The notes under the pieces: model-generated | What the model was told of the DNA's origin: nothing | Seen by the model: only the letters and a program-made list of their open reading frames with translations | The model's database searches: none | Made by a program: the position numbers and the translations under genes | Shown: positions 8,269-18,033 of the stretch, piece after piece | How the letters are laid out: each line of letters begins with the position of its first letter | How positions within the stretch are numbered: the stretch's first letter is position 1 | NCBI GenBank assembly: GCA_013348725.1 | Contig: CP054689.1 | Span: forward strand, 1,166,501-1,230,500 | Origin: Ectothiorhodospiraceae bacterium 2226 | GTDB taxonomy: Bacteria > Pseudomonadota > Gammaproteobacteria > GCA-013348725 | DNA: 64,000 nucleotides | Direction: 5' to 3'

Positions 8269-10266
8269 TCAGGTTTCTGGCGCGCCGGCGTCGTAGGCGG
8301 CCAGCACTTGCTGCAGGTCTTCCAGGCGCGGTGGCTTGAGCAGGTGGCGGTCCACGGCGGCTTCGCGCGCCGCGCCGCTTGCGTTGTAGCCGGTCAGGGC
8401 CGCGCAAACCATGCGGCGATCCGGGTGGGCGGCGCGCAGCCGCCTCGCCACTTCGTAGCCGTCCATACCCGGCAGCCCCACATCGAGCAATACCACCTGC
8501 GGACGGAACTCCTCCGCGACCTGCAGCGCCTGCTCGCCGTCTGCCGCCACACGCACGCGGTGCCCCATCGTTTCCAGCAGCACCGCCAGGGACTCGGCGA
8601 CGTCCGCGTTGTCCTCGACCACCAGCACGCGTTTGCCGCTGACCGTCGCGACGAGTGCGGGCCGTGCCTTCGCCACCGGCGCGTGCGTGCCTTCGGCCAG
8701 CGGCAGCCGCACGCGAAACTCGCTGCCGCAGCCGGGCCCAGAACTTTGCGCACTGACGCTACCGCCGTGCTTTTCCACCAGCCGCCGCACCAGGGTGAGG
8801 CCGAGGCCCAGGCCGCCCTGGGAACGATCGAGCGCGCGTTCCTCCTGCGCGAACAGGTCGAAGATGTGGGGCAGGATGTCCGGGGCGATGCCCTGGCCGT
8901 CGTCGCGCACGCTGACCACCGCGCAGTCGCCTTCGCGCTCCAGCTTCACGTGTAGGTGCCCGCCTGGCGCGGTGTATTTCGCGGCGTTGTGCAGCAGATT
9001 GGCAAACACCTGACTGATGCGGGCAGGATCGGCATCGACCATCAAGCGCTCGCGGGGCGGTTCAACCTCGAGCCGGTGTTGGGCTTCGTGAATCAGGGGC
9101 GCGACCGTCTCCAGCGCCGCATTCACGAGTTCGGCGAGATCCGCGCGCTCCACCTTCAGGCGTATGCGCCCCTGCGTGATGCGCGCCACGTCCAGCAGGT
9201 CGTCGACCAGACGGACCAGGTGCCGCCCCTGGCGTCCGATCACCTCGGTGGCCCAGCGCAGCTGGTCGTCCAGCCCATCGGCGTGCAAGTGCAGGAGCTC
9301 GGCCGCGTTCTGCACCGGCGTGAGGGGGTTGCGCAACTCGTGCGCCAGCATGGCCAGAAACTCGTTCTTGCGCCGGTCCGCGCGCGCCAGGGCATCGGCC
9401 TGTTCACGCAGCTGCGTCTCGAGGGCCTTGCGTTCGGTGAGATCGATGCCCGACGCGACGATGTTGGTCACCCGCCCCTGCGCATCGAACAGCGGCGCGA
9501 CGTGGAACTCGATGATGCGTTGGCCGCGTGGCAATACCGCGCACGCTTCGACGGTTTGGCGCGCGCCGCCGGCGGCGGTCTGCACCGCCTCACGCAAGCG
9601 GTCGAGGTCCGGAGAGTGGCGCCACCAGGGACTCGCGTAAAGCAGGCGCCCGACCACGTCCTCCTTCCGGTAGCCCATCGCATCGAGCAGGGTTTGGTTG
9701 GCCTCCAGCACGACACCGTCGGTGCTCAGCAGGCCCACGAAGACGTTCAGGCTGTCGAGCAGGCGCCGCAGCTGGCCGGCATGCTCGCGCTGCGCCTGCT
9801 GGGCGCGGCGCTGCTCCGTGACGTTGCGTAGCGTGTGCATGGCGAACTGAACTTGCCCGTCCGGCCCGCGTACGGCCGCTCCGCCGCAATTGGCGATCCA
9901 GCCTTCGCGGCAATCCGTGCGGTGCACGATCAGCTCGAAGTCCACGAACCGTTCGCCGCGCAACGCCCGCGCAAGCGGCCACTCCTCCAGCGCAAGCTCG
10001 CGCCCGTCCAGTGCGTACAGCCGGAAGATCTGTGTAAATTCGCTGATGTGACGGCGCGCGTCCGCCAGGTCCTCGAAGCCGAGGAGGTCCAGCGCCGCGC
10101 GGTTCATGCTCACCAGCCTGCCGTCGGCGTCCGCGATCACCAGACCTTCGGTGAGGTTGTCGAGCAAGGTCAGCCACTGGCGCAAACCCAGCTCGGACGG
10201 CGCCGAGGACCGGGGCTCGCCGGGTACGGCGTCGGACACGGTGTCGGTGGGGCTTCCGGCTGCCAT
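8269..10266 (-). CDS. PAS-PAS hybrid histidine kinase with C-terminal receiver
   Basis: 665 residues, no transmembrane segment seen. Two PAS domains (roughly residues 30-160 and 165-290) are followed by a HisKA domain with the phospho-acceptor in LAMLAHELRNPLTP, an HATPase with NLLHNAAKYT, DDGQGI and GGLGLGLTLV, then a receiver with the aspartate in VLLDVGLPGMDGYE. It is probably a cytosolic sensor that passes phosphate to its own receiver. The start at 10266 has an AGGAGG close upstream; an in-frame ATG 12 codons earlier is the alternative. No adjacent output gene shares its operon. The signal sensed is not evident. Confidence 0.9.
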   Translation of the reverse strand: MAAGSPTDTVSDAVPGEPRSSAPSELGLRQWLTLLDNLTEGLVIADADGRLVSMNRAALDLLGFEDLADARRHISEFTQIFRLYALDGRELALEEWPLARALRGERFVDFELIVHRTDCREGWIANCGGAAVRGPDGQVQFAMHTLRNVTEQRRAQQAQREHAGQLRRLLDSLNVFVGLLSTDGVVLEANQTLLDAMGYRKEDVVGRLLYASPWWRHSPDLDRLREAVQTAAGGARQTVEACAVLPRGQRIIEFHVAPLFDAQGRVTNIVASGIDLTERKALETQLREQADALARADRRKNEFLAMLAHELRNPLTPVQNAAELLHLHADGLDDQLRWATEVIGRQGRHLVRLVDDLLDVARITQGRIRLKVERADLAELVNAALETVAPLIHEAQHRLEVEPPRERLMVDADPARISQVFANLLHNAAKYTAPGGHLHVKLEREGDCAVVSVRDDGQGIAPDILPHIFDLFAQEERALDRSQGGLGLGLTLVRRLVEKHGGSVSAQSSGPGCGSEFRVRLPLAEGTHAPVAKARPALVATVSGKRVLVVEDNADVAESLAVLLETMGHRVRVAADGEQALQVAEEFRPQVVLLDVGLPGMDGYEVARRLRAAHPDRRMVCAALTGYNASGAAREAAVDRHLLKPPRLEDLQQVLAAYDAGAPET

Positions 10267-10362
10267 ACATCCTCCTGTGGGTCCGTGCACGAGCGGACTC
10301 AAGATTCACTATCCCATGATGCACGGATCACCGAAAGCCTCCCGCGGGGAAACTTCGCGCCG

Positions 10363-11439
10363 TTATAGATCCGCCAGCGCGACGCTCTTGATTTGGGCGT
10401 AAACGCGGCGTCCGGGCGCGATGTCGAGGGTCTCGCAGGCGCGGCGCGTGATGCGCGCGAGCAGCGTCTCGCCGCCTGCCGCCAGGCGCACCATGACCTG
10501 GGCGGGCTCGCTGTCCGGCGCCACCTCCACCACCTCGGCGGCGACGATATTCTGGATGGTCGTGTCGGTCGCGTGGCCGAGCGCGAGGCTGACGTCGCGC
10601 GCGTGGATCGCCAGGCGCACCACCTGTCCCGGCGCGAGCGGGCGGCGCGGCACGGTGAAGCGCCCGGCGCCGGTGTCGAGGTAGGTCAGATGAAAGCGCT
10701 CGTCGTGGCCCGCCACCCGGGCGCGCAGCACGGTCGTGGCATCGGGCGCGTGGGCCAGCGTGAGGTCCAGGCGGGCGAGGATCTCCAGAGCGGGGCCCGC
10801 CGCCTGTACCCGCCCGCGCTCCAGCACCACCATGTGGTCGGCGAGGCGCGCCACCTCCTCGGGGGCGTGGCTGACGTACACCATCGGGATCGACAGTTCG
10901 TCGTGCAGGCGCTCGAGATAGGGCAGGATCTCGTGCTTACTCTTGAGGTCCAGCGCCGCCAGCGGCTCGTCCATCAGCAACAGCTTGGGGCTGGTGAGGA
11001 GGGCGCGGGCGATGGCGACGCGCTGGCGCTCGCCGCCCGACAGCCGGTCCGGCGCGCGCGCGAGCAGCGGCCCCACGCCGAGCAGATCCACCGCCTCCTC
11101 CAAGCGCACCCGCCGCTGGGCCGCCGGCACGCGCCGCAGGCCGTAGTCGAGGTTCCCGCGCACCGACAAATGGGGGAACAGGCTGGCCTCCTGAAACACG
11201 TAGCCCAGCGGGCGTTGGTGAGTCGGCATGAACCGCTCGTCGCCCTGCCAAAGCTCGCCGTTGACGCGGAAGCGCCCCGCCGGGGCCCGCTCCAGCCCGG
11301 CCATGCAGCGCAGCACGGTGGTCTTGCCCGAGCCCGAATGGCCGAACAGGGCGGTCACCCCCCGCCCCGGGGCGGTCAGGGCGACATCCAGATCGAACTC
11401 GCCGAGGCGCAGCGCGAAGGCCGCTTCGATGCCGCTCAC
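10363..11439 (-). CDS. modC: Molybdate ABC transporter ATPase ModC
   Basis: 358 residues. Walker A GHSGSGKTT is near residues 33-41, the ABC signature LSGGERQRVAIARAL is in the middle, LLMDEPLAALD is Walker B, and a C-terminal molybdate-binding TOBE/Mop-like region begins after about residue 290. It energises import of molybdate through ModB. The ATG overlaps the modB stop by ATGA. It is the last gene of modABC. The presence of all three transporter genes and a ModE-type regulator makes the assignment firm; tungstate is an alternative substrate. Confidence 0.94.
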   Translation of the reverse strand: MSGIEAAFALRLGEFDLDVALTAPGRGVTALFGHSGSGKTTVLRCMAGLERAPAGRFRVNGELWQGDERFMPTHQRPLGYVFQEASLFPHLSVRGNLDYGLRRVPAAQRRVRLEEAVDLLGVGPLLARAPDRLSGGERQRVAIARALLTSPKLLLMDEPLAALDLKSKHEILPYLERLHDELSIPMVYVSHAPEEVARLADHMVVLERGRVQAAGPALEILARLDLTLAHAPDATTVLRARVAGHDERFHLTYLDTGAGRFTVPRRPLAPGQVVRLAIHARDVSLALGHATDTTIQNIVAAEVVEVAPDSEPAQVMVRLAAGGETLLARITRRACETLDIAPGRRVYAQIKSVALADL

Positions 11440-12116
11440 AAACGCACCACGTGAAAGCGCCGGTTCATGAAGTAGACCGCGAACAGAATGAGGAACGAGA
11501 ACACCAGCAGCAGGGCCGACAGGGCGTGGGCGCTGCCGTAATCCATCGCCTCGACGTGGTCGTAGATGGCGATGGAGGCGACCTGGGTCTGGCCCGGGAT
11601 GTTGCCACCGATCATCAGGATCACGCCGAACTCACCCAAGGTGTGGGCGAAGGACAGCACCGCGGCGGTCAGGAATCCTCGTCGCGCGAGCGGCGCCGCG
11701 ACGGTGAAGAAGCGATCCAACGGCGAGGCGCGCAGCGTGGCGGCAACCTCCATCGAGCGGCGCCCGAGACTGGTGAACGCGTCCTGCAGGGGCTGTACCG
11801 CGAAGGGCATGGAGTACAGCACCGAGCCGATGACCAGGCCGGTGAAGGTGAACGCGAGGTGCGTGGCGCCCAGCGCCTCCAAGCTACCGCCGACGAAGCC
11901 CTGCGGCCCCAGCGCGATGAGCAGATAGAAGCCGAGCACCGTGGGCGGCAGCACCAGCGGCAGCGCGACCACCGCCTCGATGGCGGTCTTGAAGCGGCTG
12001 CGCGTGTGCGCCAACCACCACGCCAGCGGCGTGGCGAGCACCAGCAGGATGAGCATGGTGATGAGCGCGAGGCGCAGGGTGATGCCGAGCGCCACCCAGT
12101 CCTGATCGGAAATCAT
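11436..12116 (-). CDS. modB: Molybdate ABC transporter permease ModB
   Basis: 226 residues with five hydrophobic segments and the binding-protein-dependent permease loop: EVAATLRASPLDRFFTVAAPLARRG, with the EAA-like core near residues 126-150. PLVLPPTVLGFYLL is typical of ModB. The start at 12116 follows the modA stop by a single base; a longer frame with an extra 9 residues would overlap modA. It forms the membrane channel for molybdate with ModC. Confidence 0.94.
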   Translation of the reverse strand: MISDQDWVALGITLRLALITMLILLVLATPLAWWLAHTRSRFKTAIEAVVALPLVLPPTVLGFYLLIALGPQGFVGGSLEALGATHLAFTFTGLVIGSVLYSMPFAVQPLQDAFTSLGRRSMEVAATLRASPLDRFFTVAAPLARRGFLTAAVLSFAHTLGEFGVILMIGGNIPGQTQVASIAIYDHVEAMDYGSAHALSALLLVFSFLILFAVYFMNRRFHVVRL

Positions 12117-12117
12117 C

Positions 12118-12879
12118 TCAGGCGTCCGGCGCCATAAAGCCATAGCGCGCCATGATCGCGCGCGCCGGCGGCTCGCTCAGGAAGGCGGCAAACGCGAATG
12201 CCAGAGGGTTGTCGGCGGCGCGGCGGGTGACGATGAAGCCCTGCTCCAGAGGCCCGTGCAGATCGTCGTCGATGAGCCGGTAGGCGCCCTGCTCGCGCAG
12301 ATGGGGGTTGATCGCCAACGCCAGCGCGATGATGCCCACCTCCGCCGCACCGCTCTCGACGAACTGGGCGGCGTGCGCGATGTTCTCGCCGAACACCAGC
12401 TTGGGCCGCACCGCGTCCCATACCCCCGCCGCCTCCAGGGCCTCCTGTGCGCGCTTGCCATAGGGCGCATGCCGCGGGTTGGCGATGGCCACCCGCCGGA
12501 TCTCGGGTTTGGCGAGATCCGCCAGCGCGAGGCCGGCGGCGTCCAGCCGCGTGCTCCATAGCACGATGCGCCCCACGGCGTAGGGGATCACTTCGGAGGC
12601 CGCATGGCCGTCGCGCGCCAGCGAGCGCGGGTATTCGATGTCCGCCGAAAAGTAGAGGTCAAAGGGCGCGCCGTGCGCCACCTGGGCGCGGAAGCGACCG
12701 GAGGAGCCGTAGATCACCTCCACCTTGGCTTCAGGGTGCGCCTCGGCGAAACGCGCCACGATCTCGTCCATGGCGTACTTGAGGTCGGCGGCCGCCGCGA
12801 TGCGCAGATCGGCGGCGGCGGCCGTTATGGGTGCGCAGAGCAGGAAGAGCAGCGCCAGCGGCACCAGGGATCGTCGCAT
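12118..12879 (-). CDS. modA: Molybdate-binding periplasmic protein ModA
   Basis: 253 residues. A signal peptide ends near AAAA at residues 20-23, and the mature protein starts DLRIAAAADLKYAMDE. GSSGRF and GAPFDLYFSAD form the oxyanion-binding loops, and GAAEVGIIALA lies near the C-terminal lobe, all typical of ModA. It captures molybdate or tungstate in the periplasm for ModBC. A ModE-like operator lies 18 bases upstream of the start, so expression is probably shut down when molybdate is plentiful. Confidence 0.94.
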   Translation of the reverse strand: MRRSLVPLALLFLLCAPITAAAADLRIAAAADLKYAMDEIVARFAEAHPEAKVEVIYGSSGRFRAQVAHGAPFDLYFSADIEYPRSLARDGHAASEVIPYAVGRIVLWSTRLDAAGLALADLAKPEIRRVAIANPRHAPYGKRAQEALEAAGVWDAVRPKLVFGENIAHAAQFVESGAAEVGIIALALAINPHLREQGAYRLIDDDLHGPLEQGFIVTRRAADNPLAFAFAAFLSEPPARAIMARYGFMAPDA

Positions 12880-12896
12880 CGTTTGATTCTCGTTAG

Positions 12897-12920
12897 CGTT
12901 ATATACGGCCGGATATAGCG
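12897..12920 (-). promoter_or_regulatory. ModE-type operator upstream of modA
   Basis: The inverted repeat CGTTATAT (12897-12904) and ATATAGCG (12913-12920), separated by 8 bases, matches the CGTTATAT / ATATAACG form of ModE operators with one mismatch between arms. It sits directly upstream of modA and downstream of the modE-like gene. Confidence 0.75.
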
Positions 12921-12951
12921 AGGTCGATTGTGTGGACGCGGCGCGCCGCTG

Positions 12952-13317
12952 TCAAGGCGCCGCGCCGGGGGGCGGGCCGAGCATCGCCTCGAAGTCGGCC
13001 AGTTCGTCGGCGATCGCCGCGCCGGCCTTGCGCTCCATGTCGCGGTAGCGACGCAGCACCTCCTCACCCAAGCGGGTGACGCGCGCGCCGCCGCCTCCTT
13101 CCCCGCCCACGACCTTCTCCACCAAGGGGCCCGGGAAGCACTGGTTCATGGTGTCCACCAGCAGCCAGGCGCGCCGATAGGACATCCCCAGGCTGCGCGC
13201 CGCCGCCGAGATGGAACCGGTGCGACCCAGCGCCTCCAGCAGATCCGCCTTACCGGGGCCCATGGCGGTGTCCTGGCCGACCAGGATGCGCAGTCGCAAA
13301 CTGTGGCTGCCGCCCAT
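12952..13317 (-). CDS. ModE-like winged-helix regulator, DNA-binding domain only
   Basis: 121 residues corresponding to the N-terminal LysR-like winged helix of ModE: KADLLEALGRTGSISAAARSLGMSYRRAWLLVDTMN, then a basic GGEGGGGARVT wing and a helical tail. E. coli ModE carries two C-terminal molybdate-binding domains, which are absent here, so either molybdate sensing is done elsewhere or the wing domain alone represses. The start at 13317 has AGGAGG 8 bases upstream; an ATG 7 codons earlier lacks one. It is upstream of modA on the same strand with the operator between them. Confidence 0.82.
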   Translation of the reverse strand: MGGSHSLRLRILVGQDTAMGPGKADLLEALGRTGSISAAARSLGMSYRRAWLLVDTMNQCFPGPLVEKVVGGEGGGGARVTRLGEEVLRRYRDMERKAGAAIADELADFEAMLGPPPGAAP

Positions 13318-13441
13318 CGTCGTCTCCTCCTCGCTCATGCGCCGATGGTACCGTCTCGCGGCCCCTTATGTAGCGGCGGTCCACGCTTTGCAGTAACGTA
13401 ACTGCGCACTTTCCTAGAGCCTGCGCAGAGACCCCGACGCC

Positions 13442-15862
13442 GTGAAGAAGGCCTTCATCATCATCGCCGCCGTACTCGGCGGCCTAGTCCTACTATTGGT
13501 CGCCGCGGCGGTCGCGATCGCCGTGTTCGTGGACCCCAACGACTACAAGGACCAGATCAGCGAAGCGGTCGAGAAGCAGACCGGCCGCGAGTTGCAGATC
13601 GAGGGCGACCTCGCGCTGACCTTCTTTCCCTGGCTGGGCGTAGAGACCGGCACGGTGGTGCTCGGCAACGCCGCCGGCTTCGGTCCCGAGCCCTTCGCGC
13701 GCGTGGAGCGCAGCGTGGTGCGCGTGCGTCTGTTGCCGCTGCTGCGCGGCGAGGTACAGGTCGGGACGGTGGTGCTGCATGGGGTACAGGCCCACTTGGC
13801 GCGCCGCGCGGACGGCACCACCAATTGGGACGATCTGGTGCAGACACAGCCCGACGAGGAGCCGGACGAGACCACCGAGCCGCGCGCGTTGGCGGCGCTG
13901 GCGGTGGGCGGGCTGGATCTGCGCGACGGGCGCGTGGTGTGGGACGACGCCATGGAGGGCGTGCGCTACGAGCTCAGCGAGCTGCGCCTGACCACCGGCG
14001 AAGTGGTGATGGGACGGCCGGTGCCGCTGTCGGCCTCCGGGCGGGTGGCCGCCAGCGAGCCGGCGCTGGATGCGACCTTCTTCCTACAGGGCAGCGCCAC
14101 CCTGGAGCCCGACCGCGGCCGCTACGCGGCACACGCGCTCGCCCTGGCGGTGGAGGCCGAGGGCGAGGCCCTTCCCGGTGAGCGCTTCAACGGGCGCATC
14201 ACCCTTGATGCCGCCGTGGACGTGGAGCAGCAGACCCTCGAGGTGAGCCGCTTGGACGTGGACGCGGCGGGCATCAGCCTGGCCGTGCAGGCGCGCGGCG
14301 CGAACATCGTCGACGCCCCCCGATTCAGCGGCAGCGCCGGGGCGCGCGTGACCGACGGCGCCCAGTTGGTGCGCACCTTGGGCCTCACCGAGGAGGACCT
14401 CGACGGCAACGCCCTGCGCGGCAGCACCCTGGAGAGCGAGTTCGAAATGGACCTCGACGCGCAGACGGCCAGCGTCCCCCGTCTGGTGCTGAACCTGGCG
14501 GGCGTGCGCGGCGAGGGCCGGGCTCATGTCACCCAACTGCTCGAGCAGCCCAATATCACGGGCGAGCTCGCCATCGCCGAGTTTGCCCCCCGCGCGGTGC
14601 TGGAGCGCCTCGGCGTGGAACTGCCCGAGATGCAGGATGCCGAGGCCCTGGGACGCGCCGCCCTGCGCCTCGCGTTCTCCGCCTCACCGGCGCACCTTGA
14701 TGTCGAGGGGCTGCAGGCCAGCCTCGACGACACCACGCTGCGCGGCGAGGCGAGCGTGCGTGACTTCGAGGCGCCGGTGGTGCGCTTCAACTTCGCCGCC
14801 GACCGCATCGACATGGACCGCTACCTGGGGCCCGAGACCGAACACGCCGCGCCCTCGCCCACGGGCGCCGCCGCGGCCGGTGCCACCGAGCTGCCGTTGG
14901 ACCTGCTGCGCGCCCTGGACGTGGAGGGCCGCGTGACGCTGGGCGAGGTGAAGGTGATGGAGCTGCGCGCCAGCGACCTGCAGGCGACACTCACGGGGCG
15001 CGGCGGTGAGTTGCGCCTGCACCCGGTCAACGCCGCACTCTATGGCGGCCGCTACCAAGGCGACCTGCGCCTGGACGTGCGCGGCGAGGAACCGCGCATC
15101 GCGGTCAACGACCGCCTGCAGGATGTGCAGATCGGCGCCCTGCTGGAGGACTTCATGGGCGATGACCTGGTGCGCGGCACCGCCAACCTCGCGGTGAACG
15201 TGGGCGGCGTGGGGCTGGAGCCCGAGGCCATCATGCAGACCCTGACCGGCGAGGCGCGGGTGCAAGTGCGCGACGGGGCGATCAAAAACCTCAACATCGC
15301 CGGCGCGATCCGCGAGGGCTACGCACGCTATCAGGGCCAGCGCCTGTCCGCCGAGGAACGCGAGCGCAGCACCGACTTCGCCGAGCTGAGCGCCAGCGCG
15401 CAGATCGAGGCGGGGCTGGTGAGCAGCCAGGACCTGCAGATCAACTCGCCCCTGCTGCGCGTGCGCGGTGCCGGTACGCTGGACCTGAACACCGAGGAGA
15501 TCGACTACCGCCTGAACACCATCGTCGTCGCGACCCTGGAGGGTCAGGACGCCGCGGAGGCAGAGGTGCTGCGCGGGCTCACGCTGCCGGTGCGCGTGAG
15601 CGGCACCTACACCGACCCCAGCGTGTCGGTGGAGCTGCGCGCCCTGCTCGAGGGCCGGGTCCGCGAGGAGGCGGACAAGCTGCGCCGGGAGGCCGAGCAA
15701 CGCGCGCGCGAGGAACTGAAGCAACGCGAGCAGCAGATCGAGCAAGAGCTCAAGAAGCGCGAAGAGCAAGTCGAGCAGGAACTGAAGCAGCGCGAGGAAG
15801 AGCTCAAGCAGAAGCTCGAGGAAGGCACGCGCGACCGTCTGCGCGACCTGCTGCGGCGCTGA
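13442..15862 (+). CDS. AsmA-family envelope protein
   Basis: 806 residues with GTG start. One N-terminal membrane anchor (about residues 5-28) is followed by VDPNDYKDQISEAVEKQTGRELQIEGDL, the AsmA opening. Long beta-rich repeats follow, including the AsmA_2-type segment with a TGEARVQVRDGAIKNLNIAGAI stretch around 599-620. The last 65 residues are a charged coiled coil rich in Lys-Gln-Arg-Glu. AsmA-like proteins bridge the periplasm and are implicated in lipid transport to the outer membrane. The stop overlaps the next start as TGATG. The coiled-coil tail is longer than in E. coli AsmA. Confidence 0.87.
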   Translation: MKKAFIIIAAVLGGLVLLLVAAAVAIAVFVDPNDYKDQISEAVEKQTGRELQIEGDLALTFFPWLGVETGTVVLGNAAGFGPEPFARVERSVVRVRLLPLLRGEVQVGTVVLHGVQAHLARRADGTTNWDDLVQTQPDEEPDETTEPRALAALAVGGLDLRDGRVVWDDAMEGVRYELSELRLTTGEVVMGRPVPLSASGRVAASEPALDATFFLQGSATLEPDRGRYAAHALALAVEAEGEALPGERFNGRITLDAAVDVEQQTLEVSRLDVDAAGISLAVQARGANIVDAPRFSGSAGARVTDGAQLVRTLGLTEEDLDGNALRGSTLESEFEMDLDAQTASVPRLVLNLAGVRGEGRAHVTQLLEQPNITGELAIAEFAPRAVLERLGVELPEMQDAEALGRAALRLAFSASPAHLDVEGLQASLDDTTLRGEASVRDFEAPVVRFNFAADRIDMDRYLGPETEHAAPSPTGAAAAGATELPLDLLRALDVEGRVTLGEVKVMELRASDLQATLTGRGGELRLHPVNAALYGGRYQGDLRLDVRGEEPRIAVNDRLQDVQIGALLEDFMGDDLVRGTANLAVNVGGVGLEPEAIMQTLTGEARVQVRDGAIKNLNIAGAIREGYARYQGQRLSAEERERSTDFAELSASAQIEAGLVSSQDLQINSPLLRVRGAGTLDLNTEEIDYRLNTIVVATLEGQDAAEAEVLRGLTLPVRVSGTYTDPSVSVELRALLEGRVREEADKLRREAEQRAREELKQREQQIEQELKKREEQVEQELKQREEELKQKLEEGTRDRLRDLLRR

Positions 15863-16407
15863 TGCGAGCCGCGGCCGCGGCGCTGGTCGGGCTGCTGGCA
15901 CTGCCGGGGGCGCAGGCCGGCGAGGTACTGCGCGCCGAGGCGCAGCGTAGCAGCGACGGCTACACGCTGACGCTCGCGCTGCGCGTGGAGGCGCCGCTCG
16001 AGCAGGTGCGCGCCCGGCTCACCGACTACGCCAATCTGCACCGCCTGAACGACACCCTGCGCGCCAGCACCCTGCTCGAGGCACGCCCGCCCGTGTTCCG
16101 GGTGCGCTTGGTCAGTCACGCCTGCGTGCTGGCCTTCTGCGCCACGCTGGTGCAGGAGCAGGAGGTCACCGAGCTGTCGAGCGGCGACATCGCCGCCCGT
16201 CTGGTGCCGGGCGCGGGCGACTTCCGCGGCGGCACCCTGCTCTGGCGCTTCACGCCCGTCGAGGCGGGCACCGAAGTGGCGATGCACGCCCACCTCCAGC
16301 CCGACTTCTGGGTGCCGCCGGTAATCGGAGCCTGGCTGCTGACGCGCAAGCTGCGTCAGGAGGCGCGCCAGACGCTGGTCGCGCTCGAACAAGGCCGCGC
16401 GCCATGA
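15862..16407 (+). CDS. Secreted SRPBCC (START-like) protein
   Basis: 181 residues. A signal peptide ([16 protein letters not shown]) precedes a polyketide cyclase/START-type fold: [28 protein letters not shown], a middle pair of cysteines (CVLAFC, perhaps a disulfide), then [20 protein letters not shown] and a C-terminal helix. Such folds bind hydrophobic ligands. The gene overlaps asmA by one base and mutY by four, so the three are likely co-transcribed. A lipid-handling role alongside AsmA is inference. Confidence 0.72.
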   Translation: MRAAAAALVGLLALPGAQAGEVLRAEAQRSSDGYTLTLALRVEAPLEQVRARLTDYANLHRLNDTLRASTLLEARPPVFRVRLVSHACVLAFCATLVQEQEVTELSSGDIAARLVPGAGDFRGGTLLWRFTPVEAGTEVAMHAHLQPDFWVPPVIGAWLLTRKLRQEARQTLVALEQGRAP

Positions 16408-17489
16408 GCCCCCCGTCCGTCGCGGCGGCCTTGCTTGCCTGGCACGCCCGCCACGGGCGCCACGGCCTGCCCTGGCAGCAGCCGCGCGACCCGTACCGGG
16501 TATGGGTCTCGGAGGTCATGCTGCAACAGACCCAGGTGGCGACGGTGATTCCTTACTTCGCGCGCTTCATGGCGCGCTTCCCCGATGTTCAGACCTTGGC
16601 CGCGGCCCCGCTGGATGAGGTGTTGCACCTGTGGACCGGGCTTGGCTACTACGCCCGGGCGCGCAATCTGCACCGCGCGGCGCAGGAGGTTTGCGCCGCG
16701 CACGGCGGCGCGTTCCCCAGGAGCCTGGAAGGACTGGCGGCGCTGCCGGGCATCGGGCGCTCCACGGCCGCCGCCATCCTCGCCCAGGCGCACGACCTGC
16801 CGCATGCCATCCTGGACGGCAACGCCAAGCGCGTGCTGGCGCGCTACCACGCCGTGGAAGGCTGGCCGGGCAGCGGCCCGGTACAGAAACGGCTGTGGGC
16901 CCTCGCCGAGCAGCACACCCCGCGCACGCGCTGCGCCGACTACACCCAGGCGATCATGGATCTCGGCGCCACGGTGTGCACCCGCAGCCGCCCGCGCTGC
17001 GCGGCCTGCCCGCTGCAAGCCGGCTGCGCCGCGTGGCGCGCGGGCGAACCCACCGCCTACCCGGGCGCCCGGCCGCGCAAGACGCTACCGGTGCGCCGCA
17101 CGCGCATGCTGCTGCTGGTCGATCCGCGCGGCGCGGTGCTGCTGGAGCAGCGGCCCCCTGCGGGGCTGTGGGGCGGGCTGTGGTCGCTGCCCGAATGCCC
17201 GCCCGAGGCCGAACTCGCCCACTGGTGCCGCGAACGCTACGGCGTACAACCCGGCCGCGCGGTGGCGCTGCCGCCGCTGCGTCACACCTTCAGTCACTTT
17301 CATCTGGATATCGACCCGTGGCGCCTGCCGGTCGACACCGGCCATGCGGCCCCGGCCGCCGCTGGTATAATGGACGGCTGTCGCCTCGCCTGGTGCGACC
17401 CGGCCGACCCGCGACGCGGGCTGCCCGCGCCGGTGGTGCGTTTGTTGGGCGCCCTGACCACTGCGGGCGAGGCCGTTACAAAGAGCTAA
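16404..17489 (+). CDS. mutY: Adenine DNA glycosylase MutY
   Basis: 361 residues. The catalytic Glu37 in SEVMLQQTQ, the helix-hairpin-helix [13 protein letters not shown], catalytic Asp138 in [10 protein letters not shown], and the 4Fe-4S cysteines at 192, 199, 202 and 208 all fall at the E. coli positions. The C-terminal NUDIX-like domain that reads 8-oxoguanine starts near 228 with a FSHFHL motif. It removes adenine mispaired with 8-oxoG. It overlaps the preceding gene by ATGA and is followed by yggX 11 bases later, the usual gammaproteobacterial pairing. Confidence 0.95.
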   Translation: MSPPSVAAALLAWHARHGRHGLPWQQPRDPYRVWVSEVMLQQTQVATVIPYFARFMARFPDVQTLAAAPLDEVLHLWTGLGYYARARNLHRAAQEVCAAHGGAFPRSLEGLAALPGIGRSTAAAILAQAHDLPHAILDGNAKRVLARYHAVEGWPGSGPVQKRLWALAEQHTPRTRCADYTQAIMDLGATVCTRSRPRCAACPLQAGCAAWRAGEPTAYPGARPRKTLPVRRTRMLLLVDPRGAVLLEQRPPAGLWGGLWSLPECPPEAELAHWCRERYGVQPGRAVALPPLRHTFSHFHLDIDPWRLPVDTGHAAPAAAGIMDGCRLAWCDPADPRRGLPAPVVRLLGALTTAGEAVTKS

Positions 17490-17500
17490 GGAGATTCACG

Positions 17501-17788
17501 ATGGCGCGTATGGTGCAGTGTGTAAAACTCGGCAAAGAGGCCGAAGGGCTCGACTTCCCGCCCTACCCGGGCGAGTTGGGCAAGCGCCTATATGAGAATG
17601 TCTCCAAAGAGGCCTGGCAGGCCTGGCTGCGTCAGCAGACCATGCTCATCAATGAGTACCGCCTCACTCCCATCGACCCGAAGCACCGCAAGTTCCTCGA
17701 GGACGAGATGGAGAAGTTCTTCTTCACCGGCGGAGCGCAGACGCCCGAGGGTTATGTGCCCCCGAGCGCGGGCGGCAGCAGCGACTGA
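17501..17788 (+). CDS. yggX: YggX-family Fe(II)-trafficking protein
   Basis: 95 residues starting [24 protein letters not shown], the family signature, with the single conserved Cys7. [16 protein letters not shown] and the [12 protein letters not shown] segment follow. YggX protects iron-sulfur proteins from oxidation and is thought to move ferrous iron. An AAGGAG lies 8 bases upstream of the ATG. Its position after mutY, itself an Fe-S enzyme, is conserved. Confidence 0.95.
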   Translation: MARMVQCVKLGKEAEGLDFPPYPGELGKRLYENVSKEAWQAWLRQQTMLINEYRLTPIDPKHRKFLEDEMEKFFFTGGAQTPEGYVPPSAGGSSD

Positions 17789-17817
17789 ACCGCGGCCGCG
17801 GCGATGCCGCGCACGGC

Positions 17818-17846
17818 TTGACGCCCCGCGCCCGCGCAGGTCTAAT
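17818..17846 (+). promoter_or_regulatory. Probable sigma-70 promoter of tRNA-Phe
   Basis: TTGACG at 17818-17823 and TCTAAT at 17841-17846 with a 17-base spacer. A GC-rich discriminator follows. The leader to the tRNA is long (about 105 bases), so processing or a second promoter nearer the tRNA is possible. Confidence 0.6.
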
Positions 17847-17957
17847 AGCGGGCCTTGCCGCAGCCACGCGCGCGCCCGCTTGTAAGGCGCAGCGTTCACA
17901 GGAGGTGAACGCGCTCGCGACGCAAGACCAGGGAAGGTGTCTTCCGCATTGCCTCAT

Positions 17958-18033
17958 GGCCAGGTAGCTCAGTTGGTAGAGCAGGGGATTGAAAATCCCC
18001 GTGTCGGCGGTTCGATTCCGTCCCTGGCCACCA
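17958..18033 (+). tRNA. tRNA-Phe(GAA)
   Basis: A 76-base cloverleaf with encoded CCA. Acceptor stem GGCCAGG/CCTGGCC, anticodon stem GGGGA/TCCCC, loop TTGAAAA with anticodon GAA, and a T arm with GGTTCGATTCC. Confidence 0.96.

Noticed and set aside
14684-15901. Minus-strand open frame inside the AsmA gene
   Set aside because: Shadow of the AsmA coding frame; no motif and no start signal.
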